The notes under the pieces were generated by a model that was not told the origin of the DNA, did no database searches, and was given only the letters and a program-made list of their open reading frames with translations. From Glutamicibacter halophytocola (GTDB taxonomy: Bacteria > Actinomycetota > Actinomycetes > Actinomycetales > Micrococcaceae): a stretch of 64,000 nucleotides of DNA. The DNA lies in the NCBI RefSeq assembly GCF_001302565.1, contig NZ_CP012750.1:806001-870000 (forward strand). Direction: 5' to 3'. Below, one piece after another: positions 16,376 to 24,553 of the stretch. Position 1 is the stretch's first letter; each line of letters opens with the position of its first letter. A program made the translations under genes and the position numbers.

Positions 16376-17245
16376 ATGATCGGAATTCTCAATCGGCTCG
16401 TCGAGCATATCGAGGCGAACCTGCACGCCGAGATCAGCCTCGCGGATCTGCTGCGCGGCGAAGGCACGACCGAATACCACGTGCGGAGGATGTTCTCCTC
16501 GCTGGCCGGCCTGCCGGTCTCCGAGTACATCCGCCGCCGGCGCATGTCCCTGGCCGCCGCGGACCTGCTCGCCGGGGATGACCTCTTAGCTATCGCGATC
16601 CGCTACGGCTACGGCTCAGCCGAAGCTTTCGGCCGGGCCTTCCGGTCCGTGCACGGTGCGAGCGCGGGCGAGGTCCGCAGATCAGGCGGCCCCCTTCGAA
16701 GCCAGCCAATCATCAGGTTCAGCCTGAACGTCGAAGGGAAACGCCCCATGGATGCACGAATAGCGCAACGAGAAAACTTCCAGCTCATCGGATACGCCGC
16801 ACGCGTCCCGCTGATCCACCACGGGTCCAACCCGCACATCCAGGAGCACATCGCCTCCATCCCGATGGCCGAGCATGCCCGGCTCAAGGCGCTGTCGGCC
16901 GCCGAGCCCGCCGGGCTGCTGCAGGTCAGCGACCAGGTCGATGCGGACTACCGCGAAGGCAGCGAGCTGACCTACCTGCACGGAGTTGCGGTGCCGGCCG
17001 AGGCCCCGGTGCCCGAGGACCTGGATTCCATCCAGGTTCCAGCCGGGGCCTGGGCGGTGTTCAGCGTGTCGGGCCCCTACCCGGCGGCGCTGCAGGAGCT
17101 CTGGGCCTCCACGGCCACCGCATGGTTCCCGTCCAACCCGTGGCGTTTGCGTCCCGGCCCGTCCATTGTCGCCGTGCTCGATCGGGCCGCGGACTTCAGC
17201 ACCGCGACCTGCGAGCTCTGGCTGCCGGTGGAGGCCGACCGCTAG
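16376..17245 (+). CDS. AraC-family regulator with GyrI-like ligand-binding domain
   Basis: A 289-residue regulator. Residues about 1-105 form an AraC-type double helix-turn-helix: IEANLHAEISLADLL, then RMFSSLAGLPVSEYIRRRRM and a second helix near AIRYGYGSAEAFGRAFRSVHG. Residues about 125-289 resemble the GyrI/SbmC-like small-molecule binding fold found in Rob- and BmrR-type proteins. ATG 16376 was chosen over the upstream TTG because GAAGGGTGG lies just before it. It follows metB by 71 bases on the same strand, but its target is not evident; drug or xenobiotic sensing is typical of this architecture. Confidence 0.83.
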   Translation: MIGILNRLVEHIEANLHAEISLADLLRGEGTTEYHVRRMFSSLAGLPVSEYIRRRRMSLAAADLLAGDDLLAIAIRYGYGSAEAFGRAFRSVHGASAGEVRRSGGPLRSQPIIRFSLNVEGKRPMDARIAQRENFQLIGYAARVPLIHHGSNPHIQEHIASIPMAEHARLKALSAAEPAGLLQVSDQVDADYREGSELTYLHGVAVPAEAPVPEDLDSIQVPAGAWAVFSVSGPYPAALQELWASTATAWFPSNPWRLRPGPSIVAVLDRAADFSTATCELWLPVEADR

Positions 17246-17308
17246 CCTTATCCACACCTCGTCGATGCCTGCCCCGCGGATCCTTTTCTGCGGGGCATGC
17301 TCGTTCCC

Positions 17309-18958
17309 ATGAGCACAGCACAAGCACTCAAGGATCTGGCCGAGGCGGCCCGGCTCGTCGCCTCGGCCACGGCTGTGCTTTCCGGCGACCTGCCCGCCGG
17401 CCACGCCGCCTACTTCGCGCTGCTCACCGAGCACCTGGCCCAGCAGCAAACCCGCGCGCAGATCCAGGCTGCCCACGCGCTGCGCCGCACCGGTGCCCAC
17501 AAGCTCGATCGGGCTTCCTTCCAAGCCATCACCGACGCTGGCACCAACCCCACGATCGAGCAGATCGAGGCCGCGGCCGGTCACACCACCGCCGGCCGCA
17601 CCCACTTTAATAGTGCTTCCGGGTTGCTGCACGACTGGCTGGATATTCCACGGGCCACCGCTTCGTCCCGCCTGATCCAAGCCGACTGCTTGATTGGCGG
17701 GGTGAATGATGCAGGTCAACCCATCGCCCCGTGGTTGCCTCAGCTCGCCGAACAATTCATGGATCCTGACGTCGACCCACGCCCGGTCGCTGCCACGGCC
17801 ACGAAACTGCATTCAGCCCGCAAAGATCTGGGCGAGGGCAAAGCCGGGCGTAAAAAGAAAGAACAACTCCAAGCCGACGCACTTGCTTTCCTGCGCACCG
17901 AACCGAAGTCCGCACGCAAACACATTAACGCGCTCATAGCCGAGGTGAAATCCGGCGAACGCCCGATCAAGGCCCTGCTTGAGTGCATCGGAATTTTTAG
18001 ACGCGGCATGCGCCAAGGCCTGGTCGAATATGTGCTGCGCTTACTTCCTTCTCAGGCGGCCTTTATCGAGGCCTACCTCGCCAAGATGGACAATCCGGCT
18101 ACCATGGCCGGTAACCGCGAGCACTTGAAGGACGCCGAAGCTCATTTCACCGGGGAACCGGGGAGCGACTGGGACGTTGAGGAGTCGATGCCAGACTGGG
18201 CCAAGGGCGGGAACCGTTCTGGACCCGCCGAGCCGGAGCAATCAGCACCACCGGAAACATCGCCAAGTTCGCCGAGACCGGATGAACACAAACCGTGGGA
18301 AGACATGAAGCCCGAACGCCGCCGGCTACTGGGACTGCTAACTCTGTTGATGGGAAGTTCTCCCACCGGTTCCGGTATGTCAACACCGCCCGCAGCGCAG
18401 GTCAGCATCGTGTTGAACTGGGAAAAGATGCAACAGCAGCTCACGGACTTTGCTGTCACTTCCAGCGGATTGCCCCTCACCCCCGGTGAAGCACGAGCCG
18501 CACTCTGTACCGCCGGTGTTTACCCGCTGGTGCTCAATGGCACTTCTCTGCCCTTGGACCTTGGCCGTACCCAGCGGCTTTTTTCCAAGGCCCAAGGCCG
18601 GGCAATCCGCGCCGCCTATAGAGGCTGCTCCTACCCTGGTTGCAGCATGCCCGCCGAACGATGCGAACTCGACCATCTGGATCCGTGGGAGAAGGGCGGG
18701 CGCACCGACATCGCCTCGGCAGACCTGAACTGCCCGATCCACCACATCGGCCGGCACTGCGGACTCTTTAGGACCGTCAAGGTCTCCGGAAGCCGGCCCC
18801 TGGTATTACTGTCTAGGGAGCTCGACCCGGAACAACGGCTAAGGATCAATACCTACTTCATGACCCCAACTGAAGCGCTGGCCGCCGAAGCACTGGCTGA
18901 GCGGATGACAACCCAGTGGCGTTCGGGGCTGATGGCCGTAGAGTTCGCTGCGGCTTAG
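17309..18958 (+). CDS. DUF222/13E12-type protein with C-terminal HNH domain
   Basis: A 549-residue protein of the large actinobacterial family that couples a helical DUF222 region (about 10-300) to an HNH nuclease motif near the C-terminus (about 435-500). Visible there are CSYPGCSMPAERCELDHLDPW, the zinc/HNH core, and LNCPIHHIG. A Pro/Ser/Glu-rich linker precedes the HNH part. Such genes occur in many copies in actinobacterial genomes; their biological role is not established. ATG 17309 gives the usual N-terminus. The stop codon overlaps the stop of the convergent hexapeptide-repeat gene. Confidence 0.85.
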   Translation: MSTAQALKDLAEAARLVASATAVLSGDLPAGHAAYFALLTEHLAQQQTRAQIQAAHALRRTGAHKLDRASFQAITDAGTNPTIEQIEAAAGHTTAGRTHFNSASGLLHDWLDIPRATASSRLIQADCLIGGVNDAGQPIAPWLPQLAEQFMDPDVDPRPVAATATKLHSARKDLGEGKAGRKKKEQLQADALAFLRTEPKSARKHINALIAEVKSGERPIKALLECIGIFRRGMRQGLVEYVLRLLPSQAAFIEAYLAKMDNPATMAGNREHLKDAEAHFTGEPGSDWDVEESMPDWAKGGNRSGPAEPEQSAPPETSPSSPRPDEHKPWEDMKPERRRLLGLLTLLMGSSPTGSGMSTPPAAQVSIVLNWEKMQQQLTDFAVTSSGLPLTPGEARAALCTAGVYPLVLNGTSLPLDLGRTQRLFSKAQGRAIRAAYRGCSYPGCSMPAERCELDHLDPWEKGGRTDIASADLNCPIHHIGRHCGLFRTVKVSGSRPLVLLSRELDPEQRLRINTYFMTPTEALAAEALAERMTTQWRSGLMAVEFAAA

Positions 18959-19473
18959 GAGTTCGCAGCCAAATGCTTGGCCGCCAATTCGAGGTAATGC
19001 TCGGCGTTGACGTTCAACCCTGCAACCTCTTCATCGCTGAGTTCACGGCGCACCTTGGCCGGAACGCCGGCCACCAGCGAGCGCGGTGGAACCTGGGTGC
19101 CTTCCAGCACCAGCGCGCCGGCGGCCACGAGCGACTGCTCGCCGATCACCGCGCCGTTCATGATGGTGGCACTCATGCCCACCAAGCAGCCGTCGCCCAC
19201 GGTGGCGCCGTGCACTACTGCCGAGTGGCCGACCGACACTCCCGCGCCCAGGGTGCACGGGAAGCCGGCATCCGCGTGAAGCACCACGTTGTCCTGCAAA
19301 TTGGTGCCTTCACCCACGCGAATCGGAGCCGAGTCGCCGCGCACGGAAACCCCGTAGAAGGCGCTGGCCCGAGTCTCCAGCACCACGTCCCCGCTCAGCA
19401 CGGCGGTGGGGGCGACAAAAACGTTCTCGGCGACCTGCGGGGTCGACCCGTCAATAGTAATAATGTGGCTCAT
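18955..19473 (-). CDS. Gamma-carbonic anhydrase-like hexapeptide-repeat protein
   Basis: A 172-residue protein of the left-handed beta-helix family (gamma-class carbonic anhydrase/YrdA/PaaY-like). Imperfect hexapeptide repeats run through about residues 18-130. Candidate metal histidines lie in NVVLHADAGF and VSVGHSAVVHGATVG, as in gamma carbonic anhydrases. A short C-terminal helix closes the protein. It may bind Zn or Fe and hydrate CO2, but many family members have unknown substrates. The gene lies 37 bases downstream of purU and could be co-transcribed with it. Confidence 0.85.
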   Translation of the reverse strand: MSHIITIDGSTPQVAENVFVAPTAVLSGDVVLETRASAFYGVSVRGDSAPIRVGEGTNLQDNVVLHADAGFPCTLGAGVSVGHSAVVHGATVGDGCLVGMSATIMNGAVIGEQSLVAAGALVLEGTQVPPRSLVAGVPAKVRRELSDEEVAGLNVNAEHYLELAAKHLAANS

Positions 19474-19510
19474 GCCACCCACTCTAATTGTCGAGGGGGC
19501 ACGGTGCGAG

Positions 19511-20353
19511 TTATGAGAAGACGATGGTCCGCTGGCCGTCGAGCATTACGCGATGCTCGGCATGCCACTGCACCGCACGGGTCAGCGTCCGGCCCTCCAC
19601 GCTGCGCCCCAGCTCAACTAGCTGCTCGGCGGTGCGGGTGTGCGAGACGTGGGTGACTTCCTGGTCGATGATCGGGCCCTCATCCAGATCGGCGGTCACG
19701 TAGTGCGCTGTGGCGCCGATCAGCTTCACGCCACGTGCATAGGCCTGGTGGTAGGGCTTGGCACCCTTGAAGGATGGCAGGAAGGAATGGTGGATGTTGA
19801 TGACGCGGCCTTCCATCCGTTCGCACAGCGAGTCGGAGAGGATCTGCATGTAGCGGGCCAGCACCACCAGTTCGATGTTGTAGTCCTCGGTGAGCTTGAG
19901 CAGCTCGGCCTCGGACTGCGACTTGTTCTCCTTAGTCACCGGCAGGTGAACGAATTCCACGCCGTAGAAGTCGGCCATCGGCTTCAAATCAAGGTGGTTG
20001 GAAACGATCACCGGCACATCAATGGGCAAGGTGCCGGAACGCTGGGCGAACAGCAGGTCGTTGAGCGCATGCCCCGCCTTGGAACACATGAGCATGGTGC
20101 GGGTGCGCTTGGCGCCGTCAGCCACGCGTAGGGACATGTGGAAGTCGTCGCGGATTGGTGCGAGCCCCGCGCGGATCTGCACCAGTGACTGCTCAGTGGT
20201 GACCTCGATGCGCATGAAGAAGGTGCCAGTCTCCGGCGAGAGGAACTGCTGGGACTCGGTGATATTGCAACCGGCACCCAGCAGACCTCCGGAAATGGCG
20301 TGGACGATGCCGGGTCGGTCGATGCAGGAGAGGGTGACGATGAAATTGTTCAT
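19511..20353 (-). CDS. purU: Formyltetrahydrofolate deformylase
   Basis: A 280-residue PurU: it hydrolyses 10-formyl-THF to THF and formate, balancing the one-carbon pool and supplying formate. Residues 1-80 form an ACT domain (FIVTLSCIDRPGIVHAISGG). The rest is a formyltransferase fold with the catalytic-region motif NIHHSFLPSFKGAKPYHQAY and the downstream GATAHYVTADLDEGPIIDQ, whose His and Asp are catalytic in the family. Length is normal. The one-carbon theme recurs at the riboswitch-controlled folD about 3 kb on. Confidence 0.94.
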   Translation of the reverse strand: MNNFIVTLSCIDRPGIVHAISGGLLGAGCNITESQQFLSPETGTFFMRIEVTTEQSLVQIRAGLAPIRDDFHMSLRVADGAKRTRTMLMCSKAGHALNDLLFAQRSGTLPIDVPVIVSNHLDLKPMADFYGVEFVHLPVTKENKSQSEAELLKLTEDYNIELVVLARYMQILSDSLCERMEGRVINIHHSFLPSFKGAKPYHQAYARGVKLIGATAHYVTADLDEGPIIDQEVTHVSHTRTAEQLVELGRSVEGRTLTRAVQWHAEHRVMLDGQRTIVFS

Positions 20354-20568
20354 GCATTGAGATTAACCGGCTGGCGCGCTGCACGCACATTCGTCGCGAT
20401 GGCGTTACACGGTCATGTGTCGCGAAAAAGCGATCAACAACCACATTCCGCACCCAGCGGCAGTGCTTGGTGCGTCCTCAAAGGCATCTTGCGAATCAAT
20501 AATTCGTACTGGGTAGAGCTATGACATGATGTCTATAAAATCTGGTATTTTGACGCTTGGGGAAACAC

Positions 20569-22425
20569 ATGAGGCTGCTGCATCGTTTTACTTCGGTTAT
20601 AGGCGCCGCCGCCTTGGTTTTCGCCGGGCTCGTGCCCCCGGCCCACGGTGCTATCAGCTCTGCAGACTGCTTCGAACACACGGATGAGACCGCCAGTGTC
20701 GTCGTGGGGCTGTCCTGCAAGAATGTGGCATCGTTGCAGGATCTGCCGATGACCGGCAATATCCAGTGGATTGGCGTCGACACCCAGAAGGAGCAGACAC
20801 TCGGTGGGTTGGAAGTCCTGGCTGCAAACCCCCAGTTGCAATCGGTTCGGATCAGCGAGGCTCCACAGGAAATCATCCCGGAACTAGCCAAATTGCCGGA
20901 GTTGGAATCGCTGTCCATAGTCTTCCCTAAGGGGAAGCAGGTGCAACTGGCTGGGCTGGGCCAGCTATCGGGCCTGAAGGAACTTGAAGTGGTGGCAACG
21001 AGTTCGACCGATTACCGCTGGGCCAAGGACCTGACCAATCTCGAAGTACTGGATCTCGCCAGCTACACCAGGCCGCTCATCGAGCTAAAGGTCGGTGCCA
21101 GCGCGCAGATCGAACCCTTGATCACCGTAGATGGAACGATGCTCAAACCTTGGGAATACAGCAGTGTACGTATCCTGGGCCAGATCAGCCCCACCGGCTT
21201 CACCGCGAACAAGGCCGGGTACGCGGGGTTGAAGGCAGAACTCAACGATTTCGAGGCAGTGATCCCGGGCCAGGAGAACCTGAGGTCTGTCAGCTATGCG
21301 GCAGGCTGGCACGTGGGCGTGCGCGATACCGTGAAGCTTGGCCGTATTTCACTGAACAGGAACCCGTCGCTGGAGGGACACGATGCGGCGGTAGTGGGAG
21401 ATGATCTGCTGGCACCGATAAGCAACTACCCATATACGGCCCTGCAGTGGACCCGCAACGGGGCACCGATCCCCGGTGCCGTAGGAGAGAGCTACCAGCT
21501 GGTGCGCGAAGACTCCAAGAAAGTCATCGCGCTGAATTTTGAGTCGAAAGAAGTTCGTCAAAACGGCGAAGTATGGGTCCCCTCGGCGCAGGGGACGATG
21601 ACGTACGGCGCGCCGATTGCCGCGACAGTGGCCTCGATCGCCAAGGCCACGATCAGCGGCAGCAAGATCGTGGGACAGAAACTCACCGCTTCCCTCGACG
21701 GCGCATACTTCCCGGAGTTCACACGCCATTATCAGTGGCTAGTCGACGGATTCGAGATTCCGCGGGCTACCGCGAAAACCTATACCCCACCCCAGTCCTA
21801 TGCCAACCGCAAGATCGCCGTGCGGGCAACTCTGCACGCGGCGGACGGAGAATCGGTATGGCTGCCGGACAGCACCGCGGTCAAGGTCGTCAAGGGCATG
21901 ATCACCGTTGCCAGGCCTCAGGTCTCCGGAACCGCAAAAGTCGGTTCGAAGCTCACCGCCAAGACCGCCACAGCGGCTCCAGCCGCCCAGTCCACTAAGT
22001 ACCAGTGGCTGCGCAGCGGCCAGAAGATCAAGGGCGCCACGGCAACGACCTACACGCTCAAACCGGCAGATCTGAACCAACGGATCTCGGTCTCGGTGAC
22101 CTATGCCAAGACCAACTACACCACCAAGACCGTGACCAGCACTGCGACCGGGAAGATCGCAGCCGCCAAGCTGAAAGTCCTGAAGAAGCCGGTGATGACC
22201 GGAAAGAAATCCACGGGCAAGACTTTGAAAGCCACGGCAGGCAGCTACAGCACGAAAAACGTGAAGATCTCCTACCAGTGGATGCGCTCGGGGAAGAGCA
22301 TTCCCAAGGCCACCAAGCCAAGCTACAAGGTAGTGAAAGCCGATGCCCGGAAGACCTTGAGCGTGCGGGTGACCGCATCGAAACTCGGCTACACCACCGT
22401 GGTCACCAAGGTGAGCAAGAAGTAA
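20569..22425 (+). CDS. Secreted protein with LRR-like N-terminus and Ig-like repeats
   Basis: A 618-residue exported protein. The signal peptide is clear (MRLLHRFTSVIGAAALVFAG, cleavage near AHG). Residues about 70-160 contain irregular leucine-rich segments (LGGLEVLAANPQLQSVRIS, LGQLSGLKELEVVAT). From about residue 280 there are four Ig-like repeats recognisable by LQWTRNGAPI, YQWLVDGFEI, YQWLRSGQKI and YQWMRSGKSI, each followed by an AT..TY-type strand. These repeats are common in actinobacterial secreted and adhesion proteins. There is no LPXTG signal or transmembrane anchor. The substrate or partner is unknown. A TTG start four codons upstream is possible. Confidence 0.85.
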   Translation: MRLLHRFTSVIGAAALVFAGLVPPAHGAISSADCFEHTDETASVVVGLSCKNVASLQDLPMTGNIQWIGVDTQKEQTLGGLEVLAANPQLQSVRISEAPQEIIPELAKLPELESLSIVFPKGKQVQLAGLGQLSGLKELEVVATSSTDYRWAKDLTNLEVLDLASYTRPLIELKVGASAQIEPLITVDGTMLKPWEYSSVRILGQISPTGFTANKAGYAGLKAELNDFEAVIPGQENLRSVSYAAGWHVGVRDTVKLGRISLNRNPSLEGHDAAVVGDDLLAPISNYPYTALQWTRNGAPIPGAVGESYQLVREDSKKVIALNFESKEVRQNGEVWVPSAQGTMTYGAPIAATVASIAKATISGSKIVGQKLTASLDGAYFPEFTRHYQWLVDGFEIPRATAKTYTPPQSYANRKIAVRATLHAADGESVWLPDSTAVKVVKGMITVARPQVSGTAKVGSKLTAKTATAAPAAQSTKYQWLRSGQKIKGATATTYTLKPADLNQRISVSVTYAKTNYTTKTVTSTATGKIAAAKLKVLKKPVMTGKKSTGKTLKATAGSYSTKNVKISYQWMRSGKSIPKATKPSYKVVKADARKTLSVRVTASKLGYTTVVTKVSKK

Positions 22426-22434
22426 CTCGGCAGG

Positions 22435-23490
22435 CTATACCGCCACCGAGGTCAGGAACTTGCTCGCCGCCAGTGCGGCCTTTCGGCCGGCCCGCGTGGC
22501 CCCGAGCGTGGAGGCCGAAGCCCCGTAGCCGACAAAAAAGATCCCGGGCATCGCGGTGGCGGAAACCCCATCGTCGTCCATGAGGATGCCGCCGGACTCG
22601 GTGTGCAGCTTGAGGTCGCGCAGGTGGCGGTGGGCATGGCGGAAGCCGGTCGCCCAGAGGATCGCGTCGATCTTCTCCCGCGAACCGTCGGCAAAGACCA
22701 CCGCGTCCGATTCCAGCCGGGCGATCTTCCCGCGCGATACCAGCGCCCCGGAAGCGATCCCGGCGCGCATCTTCTCGGTCAGCGCCAGCCCGGTGGTTCC
22801 GACCACCGATTTGGGCGGCAATCCTGCCCGGGTGCGCTCGTTGACCTGGCGCTCCACCTCCAGTCCCCACTCCGCCCCGGTGAACTCCCGCCAATCCGGC
22901 GCTCGCCGAGTGGACCAGAGGGTATCGACTCCGGCCTCGCGCAGCTGCACGATGAACTGGGTGGCGCTGGCCCCGGCCCCCACCACCAGGACTCGCTTCC
23001 CATCAAACTGGGCAGGAGAGGCAAACCCATTGGTATGCACCTGCAGCCCGTCAAAATGCCCGGGGTACACCGGCCAGAACGGATTGGTCCAGGTACCGGT
23101 CGCATTAATAAGGGTGCGCGCGGTGTACAGCTGATCGGCATGCACCTCGAAGTGATCCTCCACCCGCTGCACCGATGTAACCGTGGTTGAATGCCGCACC
23201 GGCAGCGCAAAGCGCCGCTCATACTCGCCGTAGTACTCCTTGACCACCCCCGAGGCAGGCCTCGTGGAGTCCTGGTCCTCCAGCGGGAAGCCGGGCAACG
23301 GGTGGATATGGTGGGTGGCGCCCAGGGTCAGGGAGTCCCAGCGGTTCTGCCACGCGCCACCGGGTCCGGGGTTCGCATCGAGCACCAGGAAGTCCACGCC
23401 GCGCTTGGCCAGATGGTAGGCGGCTGAGAGCCCGGCTTGCCCGGCGCCGATCACAATTGTCGAGTACACACTAAAGGTAACTCTGCGCAC
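22435..23490 (-). CDS. FAD-dependent flavin monooxygenase-like oxidoreductase
   Basis: A 351-residue flavoprotein of the CzcO/flavin-containing monooxygenase type. An FAD Rossmann motif lies near the N-terminus (VIGAGQAGLSAAYHL) and a second nucleotide-binding motif near residue 170 (VLVVGAGASATQF). The substrate cannot be read from sequence. The start is uncertain: GTG 23488-23490, or GTG seven codons later (23467-23469), just before the FAD motif. It is divergent from folD, whose riboswitch leader begins about 40 bases away, and its stop lies 10 bases from the convergent Ig-repeat gene. Confidence 0.83.
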   Translation of the reverse strand: MRRVTFSVYSTIVIGAGQAGLSAAYHLAKRGVDFLVLDANPGPGGAWQNRWDSLTLGATHHIHPLPGFPLEDQDSTRPASGVVKEYYGEYERRFALPVRHSTTVTSVQRVEDHFEVHADQLYTARTLINATGTWTNPFWPVYPGHFDGLQVHTNGFASPAQFDGKRVLVVGAGASATQFIVQLREAGVDTLWSTRRAPDWREFTGAEWGLEVERQVNERTRAGLPPKSVVGTTGLALTEKMRAGIASGALVSRGKIARLESDAVVFADGSREKIDAILWATGFRHAHRHLRDLKLHTESGGILMDDDGVSATAMPGIFFVGYGASASTLGATRAGRKAALAASKFLTSVAV

Positions 23491-23530
23491 TACAAGATCA
23501 TTCCTGGGGGCATTTTCGCTACACTGGAAC

Positions 23531-23595
23531 GCGTGACTGGCGTTAGGTGGGTAACCACCGGGGAGCTAATTGTGCGAGCCGCGCGCCTGGGTCCG
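23531..23595 (+). ncRNA. ZTP (pfl) riboswitch upstream of folD
   Basis: This matches the pfl motif: GCGTGACTGGCG (23531-23542), hairpin GGTGG-GTAA-CCACC (23546-23559) running into GGGGAGC, a variable linker, and the 3' half CGCGCGCCTGGGTC. GGCG (23539-23542) can pair with CGCC in the 3' half, as in the known pseudoknotted fold. ZTP riboswitches sense 5-aminoimidazole-4-carboxamide riboside triphosphate, which accumulates when 10-formyl-THF runs short, and switch on one-carbon genes such as folD. A downstream hairpin CGCCT/AGGCG (23605-23622) lies just before the folD ribosome binding site and may be the expression platform. Confidence 0.88.
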
Positions 23596-23639
23596 CACAC
23601 CACCCGCCTTGGGAACGAGGCGCCTACGGAAGGATACGC

Positions 23640-24506
23640 GTGAGCGCACGCATTCTCGACGGAAAGGCCACCGCGGCCGCCATCAAGCAGGAACTGGCTG
23701 AACGTGTCGCCAAGCTGAAGGCTGCGGGCCACACCACCGGGCTGGGCACCATTCTGGTCGGCAACGATCCAGGCTCCGCATGGTACGTGGGCGGCAAGCA
23801 CAAGGACTGCGCCGAGGTCGGCATCGAGTCCATCCGCGTGGACCTGCCCGAGGAAACCACCCAGGACGAGCTGCTCGCCAAGGTCCGCGAACTGAACGAG
23901 AACCCGGACTGCACCGGCTACATCGTGCAGCTGCCCCTGCCCAAGCACATCGACCAGGATGTGATCCTCGAGGCGATGGATCCCTCCAAGGATGCCGACG
24001 GCCTGCACCCGATGAACCTCGGCCGCCTGGTGGCTAACGTGAACCGCCCGATGACCTCGCCGCTGCCGTGCACCCCGCTGGGTTGCGTGGACCTGCTGGC
24101 CCGCCACGATATCGACCTGAACGGCAAGCACGTGCTGGTCCTGGGCCGCGGCGTAACCATCGGCCGCCCGGTCGGCCTGCTGCTCACTCGCCGCAGCGTG
24201 AACGCCACCGTCACCCTGGCGCACACCGGCACCACCAACCTTCCCGAATTGCTCGCCCAGGCCGATGTCATCATCGCCGCCGCCGGCGTTCCGCATATTG
24301 TGAAGGCCGACGCCATCAAGCCCGGCGCGATCGTGCTTGACGTGGGCGTTTCCCGCGTGGATGGCAAGGTCACCGGCGACGTGGATCCGGCCGCCGCCGA
24401 AGTGGCCTCCTGGATCTCCCCGAACCCGGGCGGCGTAGGCCCGATGACCCGCGCCATGCTGCTGAACAACGTCGTCGAGGCCGCCGAGCGCAACGCAGCC
24501 AAGTAG
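23640..24506 (+). CDS. folD: Bifunctional methylene-THF dehydrogenase/cyclohydrolase
   Basis: A 288-residue FolD, interconverting 5,10-methylene-THF and 10-formyl-THF. The signatures are [17 protein letters not shown] (the family's YVxxKxKxxxxxGI, with Tyr and catalytic Lys), [19 protein letters not shown] and the NAD(P) site [11 protein letters not shown], ending [13 protein letters not shown] 23640 is chosen because GGAAGGA lies 6 bases upstream; the frame extends further up through the riboswitch but not as plausible protein. Expression is expected to rise when ZTP accumulates. Confidence 0.94.
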   Translation: MSARILDGKATAAAIKQELAERVAKLKAAGHTTGLGTILVGNDPGSAWYVGGKHKDCAEVGIESIRVDLPEETTQDELLAKVRELNENPDCTGYIVQLPLPKHIDQDVILEAMDPSKDADGLHPMNLGRLVANVNRPMTSPLPCTPLGCVDLLARHDIDLNGKHVLVLGRGVTIGRPVGLLLTRRSVNATVTLAHTGTTNLPELLAQADVIIAAAGVPHIVKADAIKPGAIVLDVGVSRVDGKVTGDVDPAAAEVASWISPNPGGVGPMTRAMLLNNVVEAAERNAAK

Positions 24507-24512
24507 ACGCGA

Positions 24513-24551
24513 AAAAACCGGCAGTCCGCCAATGGTGGGCTGCCGGTTTTT
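24513..24551. terminator. Bidirectional terminator between folD and the MHS transporter
   Basis: A long stem AAAAACCGGCAGTCCGCC / GGTGGGCTGCCGGTTTTT (two G-T pairs) with a 3-base loop, flanked by A and T runs. It can terminate both convergent units. Confidence 0.9.
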
Positions 24552-24553
24552 GC

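Noticed and set aside
13759..17812. Very long antisense open frames opposite metY, metB, AraC and the HNH gene (up to about 580 codons)
   Set aside because: These are antisense frames of GC-rich genes whose sense strands encode clear proteins. The antisense products are Gly/Arg/His-rich with no domain.
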